Origin: Mycobacterium sp. E796
GTDB taxonomy: Bacteria; Actinomycetota; Actinomycetes; Mycobacteriales; Mycobacteriaceae
DNA: 64,000 nt
Direction of reading: 5' to 3'
NCBI RefSeq assembly: GCF_001672815.1
Contig: NZ_LZKK01000379.1
Coordinates: forward strand, 1-64,000
The position numbers were made by a program, and so were the translations under genes. Below the pieces are notes generated by a model. The model saw only the letters and a list, made by a program, of their open reading frames with translations. It made no database searches and was not told the DNA's origin. Positions 1 to 9,059 of this stretch are shown here, one piece after another (the first letter of the stretch is position 1; each line of letters opens with the position of its first letter).

Positions 1-766
1 ACCGAGTGCCGTTGTCGGCCAACAGCTGCACGTGAGCGTCAGGGTCATGCCATTTCCACCGACCGAGCTGCGCCGGGCCCCACATGTTGTTGGTATCAAC
101 CCCGCCGAACTGCATCATGCCCGCGGTGATCGCACCGTTGAGTGTGGTATTTCCGACGGTGAGAAAGCCCGACATCGACCCGGCGTAGCGGAATCGGTCC
201 GGATGAAACTCCGCCAGCGTCAGCGCCCCGGTGCCACCCTGCGAAGCGCCCACGATGGCATGGCCCCCCGGCGCCATCCCCTTGTTCGTTGCTAGCCAGT
301 TTGGCAATTCGTCGGCGAGGAAGCTCTCCCATTGCCTGCCGCCGTCGCGCTCCCAATTGGTATACAGGCTATAAGCCCCGCCAGCGGGCGCAACCACCGA
401 AATCCCCTTGCCACCAAGCGCATTCATGGCATTGCCCGCGGTCACCCAGTTGCTCACCGTCTCCCCGGCGTCGAAGGCATCAAGCAGATACACCGCATGG
501 GAGCCGCCAGCCAGGAACGCAACCGGGACGTCGCGGCCCATGGCCGCCGACGGCACCATCAGGTATTCGACGTCTGCATTGGCCTTCGCGAAAGGCGCCC
601 ACGGCATTCCACCCCCAAGAAGGACCGCCACCACGCCGATGTGCGCCATTCTGGCGCTGAGACCACGCGCTCGAGCGCGAAAAGACCTAATACAGGCGCT
701 AATTGACGCACTTGGTCGCCATTGGCCAAGGGTCTGCTTGCTACCTGGATCGGCCCAAAAGACCAT
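1..766 (-). CDS. MPT51/FbpD-like antigen 85 family protein, partial (C-terminus outside window)
   Basis: Secreted alpha/beta-hydrolase-fold protein of the antigen 85/MPT51 group, which in mycobacteria are mycolyltransferases or non-catalytic fibronectin-binding relatives at the cell wall. The read-through contains blocks typical of MPT51: YLMVPSAAMGRDVPVAFLAG, HAVYLLDAF, NWVTAGNAMN, YTNWERDG, FHPDRFRYAGSMSGFL and GVDTNNMWGPAQLGRWKWHD. The elbow reads GASQGG, so a serine (about residue 175) sits at the antigen 85 nucleophile position, where I recall MPT51 having alanine. The Glu and His of the triad would lie beyond position 1. The ATG at 766 gives a long basic leader before a hydrophobic stretch ending AKANA, as in other antigen 85 signal peptides; a shorter ATG at 649 is possible but lacks a charged n-region. 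A small ORF ends 15 bp upstream. Family assignment is firm; catalytic status is inference. Confidence 0.85.
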   Translation of the reverse strand, partial: MVFWADPGSKQTLGQWRPSASISACIRSFRARARGLSARMAHIGVVAVLLGGGMPWAPFAKANADVEYLMVPSAAMGRDVPVAFLAGGSHAVYLLDAFDAGETVSNWVTAGNAMNALGGKGISVVAPAGGAYSLYTNWERDGGRQWESFLADELPNWLATNKGMAPGGHAIVGASQGGTGALTLAEFHPDRFRYAGSMSGFLTVGNTTLNGAITAGMMQFGGVDTNNMWGPAQLGRWKWHDPDAHVQLLADNGTR

Positions 767-781
767 TGAAGCCGTCGCCCA

Positions 782-892
782 CTAGTTCGGCGGATAGGCT
801 GGCGGCGGGTAGTGGCCCCGAAGGATCCACGCGAACCACGACGTGGCAAATTCCAGCTCATCACTGACGTCATAGTCGGGATTGGGATCCAT
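782..892 (-). CDS. Small ORF, 36 residues, acidic N-terminus and proline-rich C-terminus
   Basis: An ATG preceded by GAGAGGGG at suitable spacing opens a 36-residue frame that begins MDPNPDYDVSDELEF and ends HYPPPAYPPN. It stops 15 bp before the ATG of the MPT51-like gene on the same strand. The composition (acidic start, aromatic centre SWFAWILRG, Pro/Tyr tail) and the good ribosome binding site suggest a real short gene. It may alternatively be an upstream ORF that couples translation to the MPT51-like gene. I recognise no family. The single Trp-rich segment is too short to call a membrane helix. Existence is moderately supported; function is unknown. Confidence 0.5.
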   Translation of the reverse strand: MDPNPDYDVSDELEFATSWFAWILRGHYPPPAYPPN

Positions 893-1207
893 GTCGTCCC
901 CTCTCTGGCCGGTCCGAGAGCTCCACGATGGACGCGCCGCGCGTTCAGCGAACACCCGTCTTCTCCGGAACCGGATACGTTGTGCCGGAGCAACTTATCT
1001 CATCATCGTCGCCGAACCGGTACCGCGCTGTCCACGACTGTTCCGCATGATTGAACGGCACTCAGCGAGGCGGCCTGACACTACCTGAGCCGACGCTGTG
1101 GCCGCGCCGAACGTCCATCGCTGCCGCCATCGCAGGCGTTAGCATTCGCAGCAATTCCCTTGCCGCTCAGGCGGTTTTCACCAACCGCCACACTAATTGG
1201 TGACTGG
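893..1207. other. Intergenic region between P450 and small ORF/MPT51-like gene
   Basis: About 315 bp downstream of the P450 stop and upstream of the small ORF on the same strand. It should hold the promoter for the small ORF and the MPT51-like gene, but I could not pick a convincing -10 element. No coding frame with convincing codon use was seen. Confidence 0.4.
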
Positions 1208-2455
1208 TCAGCGCAACACGACGGGTAGTTCGAGCACTGTGCTGATGAGCGGAGTGAGCAAATCCTGGACATCGCCGCAGACCTCATAGGCCGGATACCG
1301 CCGCAGCAGTTCACCCAATGCAATACGGGCTTCCAGACGTGCCAGATGCGCTCCCAAACACACATGCTCGCCCCAGCCGAGCGCTAGGTTGCCCTTGCCG
1401 ACTGGTCTGGAGATGTCGAAGGCAAGCGGGTCCTGCCAGATCTTCTCGTCCCGATTCGCGCTGCGGTAGAACATCGCCACACAGTCGCCCGCCGCTATCC
1501 GCTGGCCGGCCAGCACCGTGTCCTCGGTGGCAGTACGGATAAACGCGGTGACGGGCGAGGCGAGGCGGAGGCACTCTTCGATCGCCAGCGGGAGGTTGCC
1601 ATGGTCCTCAACAACACGGCGTCGTTGGTCTGGGTGCTGCGCCAAAAGCCAGGCACCCCCGGCCAACAGGCTTCGAGTGGTCTCGTTGCCGGCCACGAGC
1701 AGAGCAACACACATCGTATGGACCGTTTCGGGCGACAGCGTTTCACCGTGGATCTTCGAGTGCTGCATCAGGCTAGTGAGATCGTCGCCGGGCTCGTGGC
1801 GCTTTCTTGCTAGTAGCTCGGCGAGGTAGACATTCATCGCTGCCACCTCGGCGCCGGCCGCGGCCGCCCGCTCCGCGGAAGTATCGGGCTGAATAAGCTC
1901 GACCATCGCATCCGTCCACCGCTTGAACAACAGCCAATCTTCAGCGGGCGCCCCGAGCAGCTCGGCGATCACGCGGATCGGAATGGGCGCCGCGAACGAC
2001 TGCACTAGGTCCAGCGGCTGAGTGTCGTCCACCGACTCGAGCACTTCGTCGACGATTTCGCGAATGCGGGTGTCAAGCCGCGCCACCGCAGGACGGGTGA
2101 ACGCGGGACTCAACACCCGACGGACCTCCATGTGCCTCGGTGGGTCCAATTCAATGAGGTTCTCGCCGGTTACACTGCCGCCCCTGGAAATCCGGTCGTC
2201 GTTGAGCTGATCACCCATCATCACCCCTCTGGCCGAGGAGAATATTTTTGGTCGCTCCGATACAAATTTGACGTCCTCGTATCGCACGATGCTCCAAAAC
2301 CGCCCCGGTTCATACCAAGCCACGGGCGCTTCACGCCGCAAAACGGCGCACGCGTCATCGATGTCGGCCCCGCCGAATCCCATCTGATCGAGTTTGAGCC
2401 CTGGGACAATTTCGTCCGCCAGCACTCTGTCCCCGGCTTGAGTTGTCACCGTCAA
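1208..2455 (-). CDS. Cytochrome P450
   Basis: A soluble bacterial-type P450 of about 415 residues, a normal length for the class. It would use reduced ferredoxin to hydroxylate a hydrophobic substrate. The I-helix oxygen-activating motif reads AGNETTRS. The heme loop reads LGWGEHVCLG, with the axial cysteine at about residue 366; the usual leading Phe of FGxGxHxC is Leu. The K-helix ExxR is seen in EECLRLASP. The start is TTG at 2455 or GTG six bases further in; neither has a strong ribosome binding site. It follows the Lrp-type regulator on the same strand after 193 bp. No ferredoxin lies directly beside it. Family certain, substrate unknown. Confidence 0.93.
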   Translation of the reverse strand: MTVTTQAGDRVLADEIVPGLKLDQMGFGGADIDDACAVLRREAPVAWYEPGRFWSIVRYEDVKFVSERPKIFSSARGVMMGDQLNDDRISRGGSVTGENLIELDPPRHMEVRRVLSPAFTRPAVARLDTRIREIVDEVLESVDDTQPLDLVQSFAAPIPIRVIAELLGAPAEDWLLFKRWTDAMVELIQPDTSAERAAAAGAEVAAMNVYLAELLARKRHEPGDDLTSLMQHSKIHGETLSPETVHTMCVALLVAGNETTRSLLAGGAWLLAQHPDQRRRVVEDHGNLPLAIEECLRLASPVTAFIRTATEDTVLAGQRIAAGDCVAMFYRSANRDEKIWQDPLAFDISRPVGKGNLALGWGEHVCLGAHLARLEARIALGELLRRYPAYEVCGDVQDLLTPLISTVLELPVVLR

Positions 2456-2648
2456 TCACGACCAATCGGTTGCTGAACAATCGTCTTCGGCCGCCTGGAG
2501 ACCCTCCGGCGGTATCTCATGGTGAACGTGTCCGCGCAACGGCGTCCACGGCAGTTCCACATGACTGAACTCCCTGACCGCACGATCGGGTCGACATTGG
2601 CAACACGTCTGTCGCGCACTCAGCAGGACACCATGATCGCCCGCGTTG

Positions 2649-3146
2649 TCAGGCACCCCCCGATCGCCCACGCCCCGCCGCCCGCGTCAGGTGCGCCAAG
2701 AGCGGACCCACACGATAGGGCACCGGCGTCGACAAGGCGATGTGCGTCGTCGTGCGATTCACACCGTGGACGTCATACATCTCTTGAATCAGGTGCTGCA
2801 GCTCTTCATGCGTGCGCGCCGCAATGCGCACCATCAGATCGGCACGCCCCGTCGTCACGTGCACTTCCAAGACATTGGGCATCTCGCCCAGCGCATCGAC
2901 GACCGACTGAAGCGCTCCCTGAGCGAGCTCAACGTCGACAAAGGCCTCGACGGGAATGCCGGCCTCAAGGAGGCGAACCCGCACGCTATAACCCGCCACA
3001 ATCTGAGCCTCCGCGAGTCGACTCAGCCGCGCGTGAATGGTGTTGCGTGACACGCGTAATCGCTGCGCCAAATCCATCACGCTGGTCCGCGCATCGTCAC
3101 ACAGAGCCGCGATGATATCCGCGTCGAGCTCGTCGATGGTTGTCAA
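2649..3146 (-). CDS. Lrp/AsnC family transcriptional regulator
   Basis: 165 residues, the standard length. The N-terminal winged helix-turn-helix (about residues 5-55) begins with LDADIIAAL and contains DLAQRLRVSRNTIHARLSRL. A C-terminal RAM/effector domain with EVHVTTGRADLMVRI follows. The start is TTG with GGAGGG about six bases upstream. It diverges from the indolepyruvate:ferredoxin oxidoreductase gene across 129 bp. Lrp-type proteins commonly sense amino or keto acids and control adjacent amino-acid catabolism, so it is a natural candidate regulator of that gene and perhaps of the P450 downstream. The regulatory target is inferred from position only. Confidence 0.92.
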   Translation of the reverse strand: MTTIDELDADIIAALCDDARTSVMDLAQRLRVSRNTIHARLSRLAEAQIVAGYSVRVRLLEAGIPVEAFVDVELAQGALQSVVDALGEMPNVLEVHVTTGRADLMVRIAARTHEELQHLIQEMYDVHGVNRTTTHIALSTPVPYRVGPLLAHLTRAAGRGRSGGA

Positions 3147-3275
3147 GGTGACCCTCCGCTACCGATAGTAATAGCCTAAGCATGACAGTCTGCTCAACTC
3201 AGCATCGATTAGTTGCGCGTAATGTTGTCCGATCAGAGAATACAGTTTCATGTTGACCAGTTCTGGCAGTCGGCC
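3147..3275. promoter_or_regulatory. Divergent promoter region between Lrp regulator and indolepyruvate oxidoreductase
   Basis: The 129-bp divergent intergenic segment is AT-richer than its surroundings and includes ATTAGTTGCGCGTAAT, an imperfect dyad with ATTA/TAAT ends of the type Lrp/AsnC proteins often bind. Binding is inferred. Confidence 0.35.
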
Positions 3276-6200
3276 ATGACGATGACCTCCGAGCCGTCGA
3301 CCGGCCCCGGACTGCGCAAATACGAACTTTCCCAGCGATTCCAATCGGGTGCCGGCCCAGTCGTGCTCACCGGATTGCAAGCCCTGCCACGGTTGCTCGT
3401 CGAGCAGCACGTGCGTGATAAGCGATCCGGCCTTCACACCGCCAGCTTGGTGTCGGGCTATCCCGGCAGCCCCTTCGCGGGAGTAGATAAGGCCCTGGCT
3501 CAAGCACCCGAGCTCACCCATCAGCACGGGATGCGGTTCGTCCCCGGCCTCAACGAAGAGCTTGCCGCAACGGCTGTTTGGGGCAGCCAGTCCGCGCTGC
3601 CGACGGGCTCCCGCGCCTACGACGGAGTGGTCGGCATCTGGTTCGGCAAGGGCCCCGGCGCCGACCGCTCCGGCGACGTGCTGCGGCACGGGAACCTTTA
3701 CGGTGCCGATCCGAAGGGCGGGGTCCTGGTACTGGTCGGCGATGACCCCGGCGCCAAGTCGTCGACGGTGCCATGCGCATCGGAGCGATCGCTGTCGGCG
3801 CTGGGTATGCCGGTGCTGTTTCCGCGCAACAGCGAGGAAATGATCGTCTTCGGGCTGTATGGCATTGAGCTGTCGCGCGCGTCGGGGTGCTGGGTCGGCG
3901 TGAAGGTCGTCGCCGACGTCGCCGATGGCCTGTGGAGCGTCGACAACGACTTTTCCGCATTGAGCATCCAGCGACCCCGCGTCTCGTGGCAGGGCCGGCC
4001 CTGGACATACCAGCAACGCGTGATGCAAGCGCCCACCGACTGCCTGGCTGCCGAAGCGGACCTGGTCGGCCCGCGCTGGGAAATGGTGCAACAGTTCGCC
4101 GCCCTCAACCCATTTGACCAAGTGGAAGTCGACACAACCGATGCGTGGCTGGGTGTGGCGGCCACCGGGACGGCGTTCGATCACACCCGTCAGGCGCTGC
4201 GCGACTTGGGGCTCGATGACGCGGGCCTCCGCCGCGCCGGCATTCGGCTGTTGCGCATCGGAATGCCGTACCCCCTCGGCGGTGCGGTGCTACGGCGCTT
4301 CGCGGGCGGCCTACGCGAACTAGTGGTCATTGAGGAAAAGACCGCGTTCGTCGAAACCCAAGTCCGAGACATCCTTTACGGCACGAGTGGCGCCCCGCGT
4401 GTGCTGGGGAAGCGCGGCCGCGACGGTGATCCGCTTATCCCGGCCGACGGCGCGCTAACAGCAGACCGGTTGGCCGCACCCTTGCGCAGCCTGCTCGGCG
4501 GCAACGTGCAACTGGCGGCGCCCCGCAAACGGTTGCCGCTGATCTCACCGAACCAGACCTCCCGCATTCCATACTTTTGCAGCGGGTGCCCGCACAACCG
4601 CTCGACAACGGTGCCCGAAGGCTCGCTGGCCGCCGGCGGAATCGGCTGCCACACAATGGTGACGATCGTGCCCCGCGAAGCGTCGCAAGTCACATCGCTG
4701 ACCCAGATGGGCGGCGAGGGCGCACAGTGGATCGGACAAGCGCCCTTCACCGATATCGGGCACATCTTCCAAAACCTAGGCGACGGAACACTTTTCCACT
4801 CAGGGCAACTGGCGATCCAGGCATGCATCGCCGCCGGGGTGAACATCACCTACAAGATCCTGTACAACTCCGCGGTCGCGATGACCGGCGCCCAGGATGC
4901 CCAGGGCGCCCTCGACGTGCCGACTCTGACTCGCAAACTCCACGCCGAGGGAGTGGCGCGCATCATCATCTGCGCCGACGACCCCGGCCGCTACAGCAGG
5001 CGAGCCGCACGCAAGAAGCACCTCGGCCCAGGCGTTTTGGTCTGGCACCGCGACCGGCTCGACGAAGCGCAGCGTCTGCTGCGCGAGGTGGCCGGGGTGA
5101 CCGTCATCATCTACGACCAGCGCTGCGCCGCCGAAGCCCGGCGGCTACGCAAACGCGGAAAGCTCCCCCCCGCCACCAAACGCGTCGTCATCAACGAAGC
5201 CGTCTGCGAAGGATGCGGTGACTGCGGGGCAAAAAGCAACTGCCTGTCGGTGCAGCCGGTCGACACCGACTTCGGGCGCAAGACCCGCATCGACCAATCC
5301 TCCTGCAACGTCGACTTCTCGTGCCTGGCCGGCGACTGCCCGTCTTTTGTCACCGTCGACATCGACCCGAGCCAGGCATCGACCCATCCAGCACCGCCCC
5401 CACCGCCAGCGGTCCCCGAACCACGGCTGCCCGCCATCGATTCCACCTACGACATCTATCTTGCCGGGATCGGCGGAACCGGCATCGTGACGGTCAACCA
5501 AGTGTTGGCGACCGCGGCATTACAACAAGGGCTGCGCTGCGCCGGTCTGGATCAAACGGGGCTGTCACAAAAAGCAGGACCGGTGACATCGCATCTTCGG
5601 CTGTCTCACGAGCAGCCCGAACCCGCCAACCGGCTCAGCGACGGTGCCGCCGACTGCTACCTGGTCTTCGACCTTATGGTTGCGGCCGAACCGACAAACC
5701 TACGGCGGTGCGATCCCGCGAGAACCGCCGCGATCGCCTCCACCAGCCCCACCCCAACGGGCACCATGGTCTACGACCCCACCATCCGATATCCCCGCGG
5801 GTCACAGCTGCTCGGCCGCATCGGGACAGCCTGCCGTCGGGTCGCCTCGCTGGACGCGCTAGGCGCCTCACTAGCATTGTTCGACACCACCGAAGTCGCC
5901 AACCTACTGGTCGTCGGTGGCGCCTATCAAGCCGGTCTGCTGCCGATGTCGGCCGCTGCCATCGAGTCGGCCATCACCATCAACGGCGTTGCCGTCCAAG
6001 CAAATATCGCGGCCTTCCGATGGGGCCGAGTCGCCGTCGCTGACCCCGACGCCTTTACAGCGGCCACATCCCCGCCCCCGGCAGTACCGGTGGCTGCGGC
6101 CTTGGACCCCGAACGCTGGGTCGCCGAAACCGAACTGCTCGGTGAAACTCGCCGCCTGGCCGGCGTCCTCGCCGCCCAGTTGCATGCCCACTCGGGCCCC

Positions 6201-6785
6201 AGCGCTGTTCGCAGATTCATCGAACTCGTGGAATCCGCCGCGCAGGCTGAGCGGCTCACCGGTGCGGGGACCGCATACAGCTGTGCCGTCGCCCGGGGCC
6301 TGCACCGGTTCATGGCCTACAAGGACGAATACGAAGTCGCGCGCCTACTCACCGACCCCACCCAGATGCGCGCACTAACCCAGCAGGTCCCCGGCGCCCG
6401 GCGGGTCTCGTTCAACCTGCATCCGCCCACCCTGCGCGGAGCCGGCCTGGGCCACAAGATCACCCTTGGCCCGATGTGGCGGCCCGTGCTGCGTGGCCTG
6501 GCCAAAGGCCGCGCCTTACGGGGAACACCGTTCGACCCATTCGGGCACACACGCATCCGCCGCATCGAACGAGCGCTCATCGATGACTACGTCGACCTGA
6601 TCGGCCAGCTTCAGCCAAACCTTCCCAAGCACAGAACGGAACTGGCTGCCACGATCGCTGATACCGCCGACCTGGTTCGCGGATTCGAGGAGGTCAAACT
6701 ACGCGGTGTGCAGGCCTATCGGATGAGACGGGCAGAACTCGGCTATCCGATCGGAACCGCACTTGCCGACCTGCTGGACCACTGA
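3276..6785 (+). CDS. Indolepyruvate:ferredoxin oxidoreductase, fused subunits
   Basis: A roughly 1,169-residue cytosolic enzyme that would oxidatively decarboxylate aryl or branched 2-keto acids to acyl-CoA using TPP and iron-sulfur centres. The N-terminal half is the TPP-dependent alpha region, with SGYPGSPFAGVD and NEELAATAVWGSQ near residues 50-110. A cysteine segment FCSGCPHNRST follows, then the TPP-binding GDGTLFHSG block. A Cys cluster VCEGCGDCGAKSNC (about residues 642-655) is consistent with a 4Fe-4S site. The C-terminal gamma-like domain begins AGIGGTGIVTVNQV. I prefer the ATG at 3276 because it starts just before the conserved domain; the frame is open back to a TTG at 3213. A ferredoxin reductase follows after 11 bp. 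Confidence 0.9.
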   Translation: MTMTSEPSTGPGLRKYELSQRFQSGAGPVVLTGLQALPRLLVEQHVRDKRSGLHTASLVSGYPGSPFAGVDKALAQAPELTHQHGMRFVPGLNEELAATAVWGSQSALPTGSRAYDGVVGIWFGKGPGADRSGDVLRHGNLYGADPKGGVLVLVGDDPGAKSSTVPCASERSLSALGMPVLFPRNSEEMIVFGLYGIELSRASGCWVGVKVVADVADGLWSVDNDFSALSIQRPRVSWQGRPWTYQQRVMQAPTDCLAAEADLVGPRWEMVQQFAALNPFDQVEVDTTDAWLGVAATGTAFDHTRQALRDLGLDDAGLRRAGIRLLRIGMPYPLGGAVLRRFAGGLRELVVIEEKTAFVETQVRDILYGTSGAPRVLGKRGRDGDPLIPADGALTADRLAAPLRSLLGGNVQLAAPRKRLPLISPNQTSRIPYFCSGCPHNRSTTVPEGSLAAGGIGCHTMVTIVPREASQVTSLTQMGGEGAQWIGQAPFTDIGHIFQNLGDGTLFHSGQLAIQACIAAGVNITYKILYNSAVAMTGAQDAQGALDVPTLTRKLHAEGVARIIICADDPGRYSRRAARKKHLGPGVLVWHRDRLDEAQRLLREVAGVTVIIYDQRCAAEARRLRKRGKLPPATKRVVINEAVCEGCGDCGAKSNCLSVQPVDTDFGRKTRIDQSSCNVDFSCLAGDCPSFVTVDIDPSQASTHPAPPPPPAVPEPRLPAIDSTYDIYLAGIGGTGIVTVNQVLATAALQQGLRCAGLDQTGLSQKAGPVTSHLRLSHEQPEPANRLSDGAADCYLVFDLMVAAEPTNLRRCDPARTAAIASTSPTPTGTMVYDPTIRYPRGSQLLGRIGTACRRVASLDALGASLALFDTTEVANLLVVGGAYQAGLLPMSAAAIESAITINGVAVQANIAAFRWGRVAVADPDAFTAATSPPPAVPVAAALDPERWVAETELLGETRRLAGVLAAQLHAHSGPSAVRRFIELVESAAQAERLTGAGTAYSCAVARGLHRFMAYKDEYEVARLLTDPTQMRALTQQVPGARRVSFNLHPPTLRGAGLGHKITLGPMWRPVLRGLAKGRALRGTPFDPFGHTRIRRIERALIDDYVDLIGQLQPNLPKHRTELAATIADTADLVRGFEEVKLRGVQAYRMRRAELGYPIGTALADLLDH

Positions 6786-6796
6786 CGAGCGCGGCG

Positions 6797-8065
6797 ATGC
6801 TTGACCACAAACACGTTGTCATCGTCGGCGGCGGTCTGGCCGGCTGGCACACCGCGGAAAAATTGCGGGCCACCGGATTCACCGGGCAGCTCACGATGCT
6901 CAGCGATGAGAACTATCCGCCGTACGATCGACCGCCGCTGTCCAAACGCTTACTTAAGCCCGAAACCGACCCGCTGCCAGATCTTCTCGGGCCCGACGAC
7001 GGCCACGAAGCCCTCGGGATCGACCTGCGCTACGGTGCTGCGGCCACCGGGCTGCGGCCGGGCACCGTCTCGACTTATTACGGCGCGGAGGTCGACTACG
7101 ACGCCCTGGTGATCGCTACGGGAGTGCGCGCGCGTACCCTGCCTGTCCTGTCCGGCCACCGACGGGCACATACGCTACGCACGTTTGACGACGCACTGGC
7201 CTTGCGCGCCGCGATGGAAACTGCGCGCAGCCTGTTGGTGATCGGGGCCGGGTTCATCGGCGCAGAAGTGGCCACTGCGGCACACGACCGCGGGCTGGAC
7301 GTCACCGTCGTGGAGGTACAAGCCGTCCCCTACCAACGCAGTCTGGGCATGGTGGTCGGCGGCATCCTCGGGCGCATGGCCACTCGCTATGGAGTGAGGT
7401 TGCTGACCGGTCGCGGCCTGCGCTCGGTGGATGACGACACCGAGGCCGTCACTGTGACGTTGACCGACGGATCGCGACGCTCGGCCGACATCGCGGTCGT
7501 CGGAGTCGGATCGCGGATCGACACCGAATGGCTGGCAGATGCCCGGCCGCAGGGCTGGGCAACAGGCATCACCTGCGACGGCGCCGGACGCGTCCGGGGG
7601 CTGGCTTCGGCGTTCGGGCACGTATATGCGCTAGGTGATGTCGCCTGCTGGCACGATGAGACAGACGGCCAAGAAAGCCGCTTCGAACATTGGACCACCG
7701 CCGTGGAGCAGGCCGCGATCGTGGCCACTACCTTGCTGCGCGACCTGGCGGGACAATCCCGCCAGCGAGTGCGGCCGCTGCTTCCCTACTTCTGGTCGGA
7801 TCAATACGGCCGCAGGGTACAACTGCTCGGCCGCCCCGGGCTCGCCGACCGCGTGCGACTGCTGCACGGCGCGGATCCGACGGATGCTCAGGCCCCGGCG
7901 CCCAGCAAGCTGCTGGCTGGCTACTACGCGGGAGATTTGCTGGTAGCCCTCGCCGGGGTCAGCGCGCCCGCGTTACTGGCGCAGTACCGACCGCTACTCG
8001 AAAACGAAGCGAGCCAACAAAATCGCGACAATCTGAGCGAGCACCATGACGTTTCGACCGGCTGA
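6797..8065 (+). CDS. FAD-dependent ferredoxin/rubredoxin-type reductase
   Basis: 422 residues, matching NAD(P)H:ferredoxin reductases of Rieske oxygenase and P450 systems. An N-terminal FAD dinucleotide fold reads VIVGGGLAGWHTAEKLR. A middle NAD(P)H fold reads LLVIGAGFIGAEVA near residue 150. The conserved YALGDVACW near residue 275 is the FAD-contacting GD motif. A dimerisation/reductase C-domain (FWSDQYGRRVQLLG) follows. It lies 11 bp after the oxidoreductase gene and is probably co-transcribed. It is the only such reductase in the window, so it is a candidate electron source for the Rieske ferredoxin at 10446 and for the P450s; that pairing is inferred. Confidence 0.9.
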   Translation: MLDHKHVVIVGGGLAGWHTAEKLRATGFTGQLTMLSDENYPPYDRPPLSKRLLKPETDPLPDLLGPDDGHEALGIDLRYGAAATGLRPGTVSTYYGAEVDYDALVIATGVRARTLPVLSGHRRAHTLRTFDDALALRAAMETARSLLVIGAGFIGAEVATAAHDRGLDVTVVEVQAVPYQRSLGMVVGGILGRMATRYGVRLLTGRGLRSVDDDTEAVTVTLTDGSRRSADIAVVGVGSRIDTEWLADARPQGWATGITCDGAGRVRGLASAFGHVYALGDVACWHDETDGQESRFEHWTTAVEQAAIVATTLLRDLAGQSRQRVRPLLPYFWSDQYGRRVQLLGRPGLADRVRLLHGADPTDAQAPAPSKLLAGYYAGDLLVALAGVSAPALLAQYRPLLENEASQQNRDNLSEHHDVSTG

Positions 8066-8075
8066 CTCCGTATCG

Positions 8076-9059
8076 CTACGGGGAGATGAACTCGTGGCCC
8101 GCGGCGGCCGCCGCCCACTGCGGCTGGGTGCTGAGCCGGGGCAGCAGCGCCAACGCATTGAGGTTGTTAATCCCCTCGCGGGTGATGTCGTCGAGCCCCG
8201 GATAGGAGTCGATACCTTCAGCGAAGTACTGGCTGGCCGCCATGGGCGCGAAAGGAATATCCGAGCCGAACGTGACGTGGCCCGGATTGGCGAACGCCAG
8301 CAGATTCGGCAACGCGGCAGGACTCGACGACAGCGACGTGTCGTAGTAGAAGCTGGAGAATTCATCCAGGGTATCCAAGGGATTTCGACGGGTATCACCG
8401 AGAATGGCGATCGCGAGCCGGTGTGCGGCGTAGGGCACGAAGCCGCCGGCATGGGCCAAAATGAACCGGATGTGAGGATAGCGAGACCGTATCGAGTTGC
8501 GCACCAACAGATATGCTGCCCGAGTGGTGTCGAGCAGAAAATCGGCGACGAACGGCGGGATACCCGGTACCGTCGGGCCGGGCAGCTCGGCGGGATGCAC
8601 GAACACGACAGCCGACCGCGCATCCAGCGCCTCGAACAGCTCCTCCTGCCCCTCCTGGCCCAAATAGACGCCAGCCGAGTTGGCCAGCAGCACAATCCCA
8701 TCTGCATTCAGCTCGTCCAAGGCGCGAACCGCTTCTTCAACCGACTCTTTCACGTGAGGCATCGGCACCGTGGCGAAAAACCCGAATCGTTCCGGGCGCT
8801 CAGCAACGATCGCTGCGGTGAAGTCATTGAGATCCCTCGCCAGAGCGGCGGCATCCGACGTACGTTGCAAAATGGTGGTCCCCGGGGCAGATATCGACAG
8901 GATCGCAGTGCCGATACTCAGCTGCGCCATCATCTCGAGCGCATGCTCGGCACTCCAATCCGGCTGCAAGCGACGCCCCGGGACCTCCGCATCGCACTTG
9001 TCCAAAGCGGCTCGATAGTCCGGCGGGATCAAGTGGTGGTGGGTGTCGATTCGAACCAT
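8076..9059 (-). CDS. Amidohydrolase-2 family metal-dependent hydrolase/decarboxylase
   Basis: 327 residues, the length of ACMSD-type decarboxylases and related hydrolases. The metal site starts with IDTHHHLIPP at the N-terminus. The later ligands appear as VFVHPAEL, ILAHAGGF and the terminal-strand Asp in TFGSDIPFAP. Members convert aromatic carboxylic acids or ring-cleavage products (decarboxylation or hydrolysis), which fits a neighbouring ring-cleavage dioxygenase. The gene ends 10 bp from the convergent reductase and diverges from the extradiol dioxygenase across 433 bp. Family certain; hydrolase versus decarboxylase is not resolvable. Confidence 0.9.
   Translation of the reverse strand: MVRIDTHHHLIPPDYRAALDKCDAEVPGRRLQPDWSAEHALEMMAQLSIGTAILSISAPGTTILQRTSDAAALARDLNDFTAAIVAERPERFGFFATVPMPHVKESVEEAVRALDELNADGIVLLANSAGVYLGQEGQEELFEALDARSAVVFVHPAELPGPTVPGIPPFVADFLLDTTRAAYLLVRNSIRSRYPHIRFILAHAGGFVPYAAHRLAIAILGDTRRNPLDTLDEFSSFYYDTSLSSSPAALPNLLAFANPGHVTFGSDIPFAPMAASQYFAEGIDSYPGLDDITREGINNLNALALLPRLSTQPQWAAAAAGHEFISP

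Noticed and set aside
2456-2648. Possible small ferredoxin gene between P450 and Lrp regulator
   Set aside because: A cysteine-containing minus-strand frame exists but has no iron-sulfur motif, no ribosome binding site and overlaps the regulator.
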